Shown here: piece by piece, positions 48,202-57,630 of the stretch
Numbering within the stretch: position 1 is the stretch's first letter
Layout: each line of letters begins with the position of its first letter
NCBI GenBank assembly: GCA_037576195.1
Contig: CM075103.1
Location: 6,076,001 to 6,140,000 of the forward strand
Length of the DNA: 64,000 nt
From: Phytoseiulus persimilis
Taxonomy: Eukaryota; Arthropoda; Arachnida; Mesostigmata; Phytoseiidae
Direction of reading: 5' to 3'
Program-made: the position numbers and the translations under genes
The notes under the pieces: generated by a model
Told to the model about the DNA's origin: nothing
Database searches by the model: none
Seen by the model: only the letters and a program-made list of their open reading frames with translations

Positions 48202-49349
48202 TAGACCTATTTTCCGTTATAACGCATAACGGAGAATAGTATTCCCGTTATAACGGGAGATGACTTCCCGTTATAACGGAAAATCAATTCGGGAAAATAC
48301 ATGGAAGACTTCCTATCTAACCAGACTTTGCAGTACTTCTCAAGAACCAGCTCCAGGAGACAAGAGACCACGGTGATCTCACGCGGCTCTACTGTGTCTG
48401 TGAACTCCGATCTCGCTGATGCTGTCGCTCAAAGATTTCCTCAAAGGTGCTGGTGGATATCTGGGGGATTCCTATCACGAATCATGTATTTCCATGAAAC
48501 TTCGGGAGTGCGAACCGGGTCTCGAGTTGAGCTCACACAGCAAGTTACACCCATCGGCGACCTCTCCTTTGAGATAATATTCGAATGACTTGCTATTTGA
48601 TGAGGCCTTACGGGACGCGCTCATGATCATGCTCGTATTTGTGCTGCATTTGCTGACGCTATGGGACCGGAACTCTAGAACCCCACAATAACCTCACAAT
48701 CGAGAACGAAAGAGTGAAATCAGCAGGAGCACGAGAATATGAAGAGGCAGTCTATACAGAAACATGTATGTATGTTGACATCACGGAGATGTTTGACTGA
48801 ACATATTCATGTAAGTTTCAATTGAATCCACCTCATATTGTTGAAGGGAGTGCACGGATCACGAATCGTCGACCATGAAGAAATCGAGCGAATCATCTCT
48901 GTCGAAGTGTCGTAGAAATCGAGCGAAAAGTCTTACTCGAAGCGTCACAGAGATTCTGAGACGCGTCAAGCCTGTAGAGTCAGAGAAACCGGCGAGGCTC
49001 CTCATGATAGTGTAACTGTAGCCTGAAAGGGATAAGGTGAATCGGCTCGCGTCTTGGTGGACAACTCGTGTATTCTCCGTTTTCTGGCGACCGGGAATGG
49101 ATATTAGCTCTCCGGATCCAAACACCTCACAGCCGCGCGAGATGACCATGGTTCCTTGTCTCTTGGTAGCCCTGGTGTCGGTTCTTTAGAAGTACTGTAG
49201 AGTACGGACAGAAAGCAAGTCTTCCATTCATTTTCCCGAATCGATTTTCCGTTATAACGGCAATTGATTTTCCGTTATAGCGGAAATTCATTTCCCGTTA
49301 TAACGAAAATACTATTTTCCCTTATGCGTTATAATGGAAAATAGGTCTA
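48202..49349 (+). mobile_element. Long-TIR DNA element, copy B, 1148 bp with perfect 8-bp target duplication
   Basis: Ends are TAGACCTATTTTCC (48202) and GGAAAATAGGTCTA (to 49349). They are flanked by identical GTCCCGAC at 48194-48201 and 49350-49357. The inverted repeats extend about 200 bp and contain several copies of the palindrome CCGTTATAACGG and variants. Beyond that the arms share caccagggctaccaagagac-like text. The interior (48400-49000) matches copy A. It has a 52-codon ORF (48419-48577) broken relative to copy A. An 8-bp duplication fits the hAT or P superfamilies, but the TIR sequence is not the usual hAT type. Non-autonomous, with no transposase. Confidence 0.5.
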
Positions 49350-49478
49350 GTCCCGACCCGAATTCGGGATCGGATCGTCGAATGGGATTCATGCCCATCT
49401 TTGTTCTTGGGTACCCATTCCAATTTTCCGAGCTTTTTAAATGCTGGAGTCTGTAAATTCGTGTCTATCTGCTTACCG

Positions 49479-49622
49479 GTCTGCGGGATCAGCGCTGCCC
49501 GTAGAAGCCTCGCTAGCCTTGGAAGTACTCTCTAAATTTTCGAGCTAACGAGTAACGAGCTTCCACGCTAATGGCGAATTTCAGGCGAATAGGGTTTCAG
49601 ACCAATGGGCTGTGATCCTCCG
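49479..49622 (+). repeat. Dispersed repeat copy 1 (CUB-gene intron family)
   Basis: Shares gtctgcgggatcagcgctgc, gtagaagcc, gctagcc, aagtactctct and ccaatgggctgt with 56021-56168 in the same order and orientation. Copy 2 has extra 16-17-bp tandem units (ttttcaggccaatggg). Confidence 0.5.
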
Positions 49623-52600
49623 GGAGAACAAGAACCCCGTGAAATCAGCTGCGGGTTCCTACGGAAGTGAAAGTTCACATTTCCTCAGTGCACTTGATCG
49701 CACATTTAGAAAGACCCTAACCAGGGCCCAACACTCACCGACTCCGGGCAGAACTGTATCACTCCGAATTCCTCGCTGATTCGATATTGGAGGGAATCAA
49801 ACACTGCTCCTTCGATTGCCTGTGCTGCAATGTTCACGCAAGTGATCTGGTTCGTCATCGGTTGGGCTAGAGATGTCATGCACTAACATCGAAGGTTTGC
49901 TTAGAAATATGTGTGACATGCCTTGAAGCGACACATTTTGGGAGGAGAAATTTTCATGCGTGGCCTCCGAACTTGTCTCACGAAGCTTGCACGTTCATGG
50001 GAGTCGCTCAAACCTGTTGGTGCCCGAAGTCTCTGGCCCCAGTTATCAGGAAGACTGGCACCCAGTGTGGTATTTCGTCGAACATGTACGGAGTCAATGT
50101 AATCGGCAAACCTCAGTGAAGACCAATCTCATCTCAGTGATCATCGGCTTCGAGGCGGATTGCTCCCCGATATTTTCAGACTCTGCTGAGAGTCGCCGAC
50201 CGCGCAAAAAAGGAAGCGATGCCATGACGGGTACCGGTCGAGCAGGCCACGGCGTCAACCGGGGGGGGACACCGGGGCAACGAGGGCCTCGCCGAATCCT
50301 CCCGCACGATTTCGAGTGCGCTGGCTGCTGGTCCGCTCGGCAGGTGACGCCATGCAAGTCGACGCGCTCCCATGCAATGAATTCCCACGATCAGGGACGC
50401 TTTGGGATCACACAGTTCATTTTGAGGAGCGTTCCCTGCGAGACCGGCGGAAACCGCTTCCGGCGACTCGGAGAGGAAGTCTCTCAGTTCAGGAATGGTA
50501 GACGTTGGACTGGCCCTTAGGATCGGTACTCGACTCCGAACCTGTGAACGAAGGGCCACGCGGACTCTGAGGCGTTACTTGTGTTAGGTTGCTCTTTATC
50601 GCGACGTCAAGTGGACATTGCCAATCTTGTGTGATGTGGGCGGAAACCACACAGCCCAGCTTCGCGACTTCTGGAGACGACTGCTCTCGTTGACTCTCTG
50701 TCGGGGCGGAGCTCACAAGCTCTCGAACAAGCACTGAATGAGTCAAAAATTGAAAAATGCTGGGAATACAGACATGACAGACGCCACGGCAGGGTCCACA
50801 CAACATGTACGAGCTGCTGATGCGTGACGAAGTTTGGATGAGTAAGCCACTCATCGCATACGCACAACTGAGAGAAGAGGGTTTGTATGCCTCTTGTATA
50901 ACTTACCAAGCCTCCAATCTCGGTTACTCGCCACGGTCTTCTGATCTTCTATGAGTCTCGAGAGGGTCATTGAAGGAGCACCACATACCTTCTTCCTGTT
51001 GCGGAGCTCCGGATCTGGACTAGAAACGGCCTTCAAGGGCGAATACGAAAGTTTCATGGTCGCTCACGACTCTCATCTAGAAACGGGAGCTCTCTCGACG
51101 AGTGGGAAGCTCCCAGGGCGGCCAACCACCGTGCTGGCGACACTACAACCGACAAGCGTATCGCTAACGATCTTCTTCTGAAATATTTCTGCAGCAAGAT
51201 GAAGCCATGGGAGAAGTTTCGCCAGCTGAATCACTTGCGGCGCCCCTGCCCTTCCCGTCTCTGAGAGTTGGGTTTGCAACCTATTCTTGCAAATCCCACG
51301 AAACGCAAATGCTGTTAACAGCTTTCTCAACCTCAAAATGTGATCTACAGAGCCTGATGTGTCGAAAAAGGACGGAATGAATGATGAAACTTGTCGGTTG
51401 GACTTGTCATCGATGTTTGGACTGGGCCAGAGTGGAACATGTATTCCGGAGCACTTCTCTCCGGGGGAGAAAAAATAGGAGTGCTTTCTCGTGGAATCGG
51501 CTTCCCGGTCGATGCTTTTGCCGCCGAGGTGTATGAGGAATTCTCCAACCAAGCTCATAAAGCAATTATGGGGATAATCTTCGGATCGGGGGTAACGTTT
51601 GTCCGGAAATTGGTTTTCGGATACCATCTCCCGGAAAGTGATGTCTATGTGGAGGTGTGATGCTCTTATAGAGACTTTGTGGCCATCGAGAACTTAGCTT
51701 CTATGGAGGGGCCCCATGACTGCAGAATCGGAAAGAATCAGCTTTTGAGGGTTAGCGTTACACTCGATCCAGCAAAACAAGAAACTTGTCGACACGGGGA
51801 TCTCGAGCCCGGATCTATCTCGCATCAATCAGGTTTCACAATGGCTAGTGTTGAAACAGAGAATCGAATCTGTTTTTTCCATGCGGGATTCCAGATTCCC
51901 ATCACGAGTCGAGGAAAGGGAGAGAGAAATCATGTTATCTCGATCGTGACTTCTGCAAAGACCCGAGGGGTAGACAGTAAATGACCATAAATAGTCAGCA
52001 TCTTGGAATTGCATCGCTTGTGCGGGAAGCATCCCATCCAGTGGTATTTGAGCGTGGAAGAACCCTGATCTGAAGAATTTGAAGGACCGCGGTCAGATCG
52101 GTGAGTGATTTGCTCGTTATTCAGTGATTATTCCGACGAGGTCCTTCCCTCCTGAAATTCCATTCACACGCACTGATGGAATCATGGGGAGCATGTGTAT
52201 CTGGGACCTAGAAAACCGATTCTGTAGTCAAGCACATCAATACTGCCTACCATGAGCTAATGGCTGACGGTAAGACGGCCTTCAGCGGCATCAATTCGTG
52301 CAACTGAGTCTTTGATGATTAGAGCTTGGAAGTTAAGGCAATATTCATTCATCATGATCCATCAATCCATGGATTCATGTGTTGATGAATGAATAGATCG
52401 ATGAATTATGCACTCTGAGAACTGATGAACTCAGCCATCAGAGAATCATTCATCCATCTCCCCATATGGATAGATGGGAGGTATAGGATGATAAATGCCT
52501 GAACTTCCAAGCTCTAATGATGACTCATCAATCCGATGAACTGTGGACATTGAGAGCGCGGGAAGGTTCTACGTTCTCGGCAAAGGGAGCATCGAAGGTC

Positions 52601-53191
52601 GAAATCGTGGGGAAATGTATTCCGGAAATCTCCTCCATGATCCAGAGAGCGGGGCTGGATTTTCGAGTACATCCTCCGAACCTCACTCGGGAATACGCGG
52701 CCCTGCTCACGTACAATCTATCCGGGGCGTCTATGTGCAGCGTAAGTTTCATCCATGACTCCGCGGATGTGCCGCTCAAGTGCGCGGTTTCAATCCATTC
52801 TGAGTACTGTTCAGTCCACGACCACCAAAGACTTCTTATCCTGCGAAGCAACTCCGAAGTCCGTTGCGATGTTCCGCCACGGACTCTTAGGAAGTCCCAT
52901 CAGCTTCAGAGGTTCATGTCTCCCATCTGGTTCACTTCCTACGCAGGGATTGCACCCTTCGATGATTCATCGTCGGTCTCTTCGCGGTTTTAAACCGCAG
53001 AATCTCTGCGAGAAACAGCTGTGGAGTGTAGATATGACTTCGCACATTGAAGTCTAGATAGAATCAGGCATTCTGGTGAGGTTGTTGAATCTGTGGCGAA
53101 GCGCTCGATTGAGTCCGGAATGGAGGGGATGCTCCAGGTACCCCAACAGGGATTCTGATCGCAGCGCATCTGATCGTTCCAGATTCACGAA
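49623..53191. other. Unassigned region with weak exon candidates
   Basis: A two-exon model (52517-52741 and 52815-53057, +) is phase-consistent with GTAAGT and ttcag borders. It reads VEIVGKCIPEISSMIQRAGL, DFRVHPPNLTREYAALLTY, NLSGASMCS and a Cys-containing tail; the family is unknown. Related text (PPNLSHEACTFMG) occurs near 49970. Opposed ORFs at 51073-51627 (-) and 51391-51660 (+) overlap and cannot both be real. The 52320-52480 stretch is rich in gatgaatg/cattcatc words, low-complexity. Confidence 0.5.
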
Positions 53192-56100
53192 ATGCACGGG
53201 CTCACCTTCATCATCTTCGGCCTGCTGACTGCCACTCAAGTTCAGCCACAACTACTCGATGACGATGAAATGAGTCGGGGCACAGTCTTACGAGAACTCT
53301 GTGAGTGCTTCGCCATTTTATTCCTACCAAACTTTTCGACAGCATACGCTGCAACCACGCGATGCAAGGCTCTTCAGCTCTGATGGCGGGGTTGGCGGTA
53401 CGACGAAATATGCGAACATCGAATAACCTGTCAGAGATTTCCTCATCACTCTTCAAGAAGCTCGGAAGCTAGGGAGATGAATGCAGCTCGCGCGATCTAA
53501 GTCAGATGTCAATGACAATGAAAGGATGGCAAGGTTCGACAACCCTGTTTGTGACCTGGTGCACGATTCTTGATGAGTTCCAATTTCGGAATGTTCCGTT
53601 CGCATGCGGCAGAACTCTTGCCGAGAGTTGGAAAGCGCGGGAGCATAATAACAGTATTTGGTACTGAAATATTCAAGCTGGATCGATGGATGAACTTGAG
53701 CAGTTCCAAGGGACCACCTCTCACGAGAATGGTTCCCTGATCTTGGACAGAAACATTATGAACAGAGCGTTGCCTCTCGATCAGGGAGAAGAGCTCAAAA
53801 TAGATGCTGGTTCGTCAAGAGGGCGAAAAGAGGCAAGAAGCAACAACCGGGCTCTCCCCCTAATCTCAGACTTTGGATGAAAAAACTTTGAGGAAGAACT
53901 CAAGATTCTCAGTGAACCAGGCAAGAAGAGGCATCCTCATGCCCCTAAAGATGTCACGCCCGATGCGAACTTATCTCCACTCGCTACGCTACTGAAGAGA
54001 ACTCAATTTCTCCTGCAGTTGATATGTCCGAGGTCTGTTCAAGGGCTCCACGCGCCATCGACTTCCGCAACGCCTTAATCCTGGAGAGCCAACGGCCTTG
54101 GGATTCTTCTTACCGCACTAACGTTTCGTGTGCCATGAACTTCACAACGGTCGAACATCACGATGGGATCATGATCTATGTCTTGATGACGGACACTGAG
54201 GATTGTGAAGACCGCCTAGAAGTGAGCTGCTGCTCTTTGGTGTTTTATTGTATCTTTATCGATTGACTGGAATCAGAGGATGTTTCAGATCACTCAGAGT
54301 TATTGCGGGAATACACTCGAAATGCAACTCTGCGGGAGCCTTCGGCGAACAGAACGGAAACACAGCTGGAGGAAACGCTTACGCACGTTTTCGAGTTTCC
54401 CGTGCTCTCTGCGCACGCCGCGACGTCGGGGGAGACCCGCATTTTGAAACGAGGAGGCGCGGGTGAACCTTACAACGAGATATCCTCCGAGAGAACTGAG
54501 TTCTCGACCGAATCCGTGCTCAATATCTGTTCTGAGAACTCCCAAAGATATTTGAGGCAATTCTGAAGCTCGCGCGCCTCCCCGTTCCACGATTCGGTTT
54601 TCAATTCATTTGGCAGCAACTGAAACCAACGAGCACGCTAATGGGTGGTCAGTGGGTGTTTGACCACATCAGTCCGCTGGCTCTCTTGAGGAAACTTTCC
54701 TCAGTGATTCCACAATGCTTCGATATTTGCCCTCAAGGAACCTGGCAAAAAATCGATGCACTCCTGCGCGATAACAAGCTTGGTCTATAATCTTGATTCG
54801 ATCTGGGGAAACCCAAGTTGTCGCAGTGGTTTCCTTGTTGTGGTCATCAACCCGACCCATGAGAAAAAATTTGCGGGACACGTGGCTCTTCAACGATGGA
54901 TCATGAAACAGCGGAGCGGCTAGTGAATATTCTTCAATTGATGGTCTAGGTCCAGATCAGAGTGATCACATTCTGCCACATTGTAGGCTCGATAGTTACG
55001 GATGTCCGCCACTCTGATGGGGGGCCTGGTGGATACTTTCAGGCCACTCTACATGTTAGCATTTCTCTGACTTAGCAGTCAAGGGAATCTTCGAGGCTCT
55101 TTTTCGAGACCGTATTTTTTCTTCATCGCGGGGCACGAAAGTGTGGTGCATGATGGGATTTTTTCTATTCAGCCAAGATGTAGAGTTACCTGAGAGTAGC
55201 CGCCAGGCCCACCACTAGAATGGCGGAAATCCTTGACCATCGAATACTTTGTGGCAGAATGAAAATTCGGTGATCTGAGTAGAACAACGACTTTTTTCGT
55301 TTTGCGCTCCATCTTGTCCGATTCTGGTCATTCTGGTCTGGGGCCTAGAGCATCGTTTCAAGAATATTCACAAGGCGTTCCGCTCTTTTAAGATTCATCG
55401 TTCGAGAATCACGTGTTCCGCGAAAATTTCCCCATGGGTCGGGTGTCGGGTTGATGATCACAACAAGAAAACAACTGCGACAACTTCGTTATTTTAACGT
55501 AGGCTTACGTTCTGCCGGCGAGGGCGGGCGTGTTTCGCCGGGAGCTGGCCGCAACGAGAATGAAACAACCCGGAGTTGTGCGTTTCGGCACTGTCGAGTA
55601 GCACACATTCACACATCGCTCACTCTGCCGCTGCCCGACAGCGGCTGGCAGCTATGATACTGCTCGGTATTGGGATCGAGGTGGAACGTAAGCCTACTAG
55701 TTCAACTACTGAACTTGACCCCAATTTTTTTTCTCATAGATAAATCTCAGAGAACATGCTTGTTTTCGTGCAGGAATGTATCGATTTGAATGGCCCCATT
55801 CCTTGAGGAAAATATCGAAACATTCTGAAATCACGAAGGGAAGTTTCCTTAATATCCTCGATGAACCCCACAAACTTTCGTTGCCGCAGGTTCCCGCGAG
55901 AATCTAGGGTGATCTGGAACTTTTCGCTGATAGAGCAGGCTCACTTCCTCCACAGACATCGCAATGAGCACCGACATCCTGTTGGTACTGTATGAAAACA
56001 GTGTGCTATTCCACTGACCTGTCTGCGGGATCAGCGCTGCGCGTAGAAGCCTTGCTAGCCCAGAAAGTACTCTCTGAATTTTCGGGCAAGCCGGTTTTCA

Positions 56101-56935
56101 GGTCAATGGGTTTTCAGGCCAATGGGTATTCAGGCGAATATTATTTTAGGCCAATGGGCTGTAATCTTCCACAGATCATACCGGCAAGCCTTCCTTCGGT
56201 TTCACTTTGCGGCCCGATTCAGAATTTCACGGAACACTGGTACTATTTCCAAGATGATTCGGTCAGGGTGGAATGGAACGTGCCACCGCGAGCGGATGGC
56301 AAGCGCAAAGGGGCCGGCTTCAGACTTCTGCTCTCCCCTGCGAAGACACGTGAGTTTTCCAATGGTCTCGGTTATTCAGTGATTCAATGTGCTCGCGAGC
56401 CATCCGGGAGAATTGGAGCGATTGCGATAGTGGCACCCTGAAGTTCTTGGATTCATTCTCCCGTGATCCCATCCCTCAGGATGCTCGGAATCCGAGTGCT
56501 TCTCTTGTGAAGACGGTCTACTCATAGACAAGAGGAAGAGATGTGACGGCTTGAACAACTGTGGGGATTTCACCGACGAAATCAGCTGTAAGTACTTAGA
56601 CTAGGAAGTGTTCTTCGCTCCGGAAAGCTTCAAGTGATTTCTCTCCCTGGCTACGTCCGCGGCTACGAATGAAATTTATCATCACGGTGCTTGTTCCGCT
56701 CAAATGATATTCCCGTTTTGAAGGTGATGGGAAGAGCTCCCTCCCTGAGGTTGCGAGCCCGCTCCCCACTCCCAAAGTCTCCACGAGAACCACCATACTT
56801 ATGAGCGCGAACATGGGAATATCGCTCATCCTAGCTGTTCTCCTGGTCTATCAGCTAGTCAGAGCCCGGAGAAATGTGCGCAACCCGGATCAACCACCGC
56901 CGGTTTGCCTCACATGCAACTTTGAGTCAAGATGA
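53192..56935 (+). CDS. Single-pass CUB / LDL-receptor class A protein, five exons
   Basis: Exons 53192-53300, 54019-54221, 56175-56349, 56480-56587 and 56724-56935 give 807 nt, 268 residues, with all phases matching and GT-AG borders. Residues 1-19 (MHGLTFIIFGLLTATQVQP) form a signal peptide. Residues about 43-160 are a CUB domain with its four cysteines: EVC, NVSC, EDCEDRLE and SLCGPIQNF; the strand AGFRLLLSP closes it. Residues 164-199 are an LDLa module with six Cys and CDGLNNCGDFTDEISC. The usual third Cys is replaced (GLLID) and an extra Cys precedes the F. Residues about 223-244 (SLILAVLLVYQLV core) are a transmembrane helix; the tail is ~24 residues ending NFESR. Sequons NVS and NFT (twice) lie in the CUB domain. 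A CUB-LDLa order is seen in Neto and LRP3/10/12-like receptors, but those are much larger. Intron 2 (1953 bp) holds MITEs. Confidence 0.5.
54279..54566 (+). CDS. Possible alternative terminal exon of the CUB gene
   Basis: An open phase-0 exon after the AG at 54277-54278 would join exon 2 (ending at 54221) and read DVSDHSELLREYTRNATLRE, then LEETLTHVFEFPVLSAHAAT and stop at 54566. This would make a 199-residue secreted form with half a CUB domain. The acceptor (ggaatcagag) is weak, but the open frame is long. It could equally be a chance ORF in the intron. Confidence 0.5.
   Translation, partial: DVSDHSELLREYTRNATLREPSANRTETQLEETLTHVFEFPVLSAHAATSGETRILKRGGAGEPYNEISSERTEFSTESVLNICSENSQRYLRQF
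54943..55351. mobile_element. Probable MITE with imperfect inverted repeats
   Basis: Left ggtctaggtccagatcag (54943-54960) and right ctggtctggggcctagagc (55333-55351) are imperfect complements. The inner segments also pair: ccgccactctgatggggggc near 55010 with gcccaccactagaatggcgg near 55208. About 409 bp, within intron 2 of the CUB/LDLa gene. No target duplication recognised. Confidence 0.5.
55499..55697. mobile_element. Probable MITE, 199 bp, 14-bp perfect inverted repeats
   Basis: GTAGGCTTACGTTC at 55499-55512 and its exact complement GAACGTAAGCCTAC at 55684-55697. No ORF. Flanks do not give a clear duplication. Lies in intron 2 of the CUB/LDLa gene. Confidence 0.5.
56021..56168 (+). repeat. 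Dispersed repeat copy 2, abutting the third CUB-gene exon
   Basis: Homologous to 49479-49622. It ends within a few bases of the splice acceptor at 56173-56174, so the polypyrimidine-like tract ctgtaatcttccacag lies at the edge of the repeat. It contains two to three tandem units of ttttcaggccaatggg. Confidence 0.5.
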
Positions 56936-57030
56936 GCCGGAGCGAACCCTCCTGGGGTGTGCTCAAAAGCGGCAACTGAAGACTCCCAGTCTGCTAACAA
57001 TTTCAAGTCGGGAGGAGATGAATAAAATCT

Positions 57031-57630
57031 ATGGAATCACATGAGGCTCTCATTCTCCAGCTGTTTGAATTGTCTGTATTTCAACGGATACACTATGACT
57101 CCACCTACCGTTTAGAACAATCGCTTTTGGATCAAATGTGGAGCAACCTCTCGGCTCGGGTCACGAGAATTCACTGGACAAGCTACCGAAAGAACGGAAA
57201 CATGTGCGGAGAATCGTGGGCAGTGTGGGAGCATAACTACAAAAGTAGAATGAAGAAGCTCTCAGCATTCTGCGCTGAGCCGGTGTGTTTCACCAGCGCA
57301 GTCGATCTGCTCGAAACTCCAGATCCCGCAACCATATGCGTATTCGCTCACGGGAAACTGGCGGAACATAAGAATGAGCTTGAGGAACTGGGAGAAAACA
57401 CTTCTCAAGAACTGGCGGATTTTCCCAATCTTCTTGTGAACGCTGAAGAGTTGTCCCGAAATATCTCACGAGATGCGAAAAACTCTACGAGACGCTACCC
57501 GAAGGACATCCTTGAAGCCGTCCTCCACAACTCCTCCTCGAACGATTGCCGGCGAAAGGAAATATCTTCGTCGAATGAGGGACCGCAAGCTCCTGTGTTT
57601 CTCGGTGAAAATCCTGAACGGATCCGGTGA
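57031..57630 (+). CDS. Hypothetical ORF, 199 codons, may be an exon
   Basis: An open frame from ATG 57031 with protein-like composition (LFELSVFQRIHYDSTYRLEQ; WAVWEHNYKSRMKKLSAFC; ELGENTSQELADFPNLLVNA). It contains several N-glycosylation sequons and six Cys. The stop overlaps a GTGAGA that could be a donor. A following protein-like stretch (WPLVNIDELIPESGGVTYHH, near 57728-57790) may be a second exon, but the phase did not match my best borders. I do not recognise the family. Confidence 0.5.
   Translation: MESHEALILQLFELSVFQRIHYDSTYRLEQSLLDQMWSNLSARVTRIHWTSYRKNGNMCGESWAVWEHNYKSRMKKLSAFCAEPVCFTSAVDLLETPDPATICVFAHGKLAEHKNELEELGENTSQELADFPNLLVNAEELSRNISRDAKNSTRRYPKDILEAVLHNSSSNDCRRKEISSSNEGPQAPVFLGENPERIR

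Noticed and set aside
51073..51660. Opposed ORFs of 184 (-) and 89 (+) codons
   Set aside because: They overlap on opposite strands, neither has a recognised motif, and no exon partners were found.
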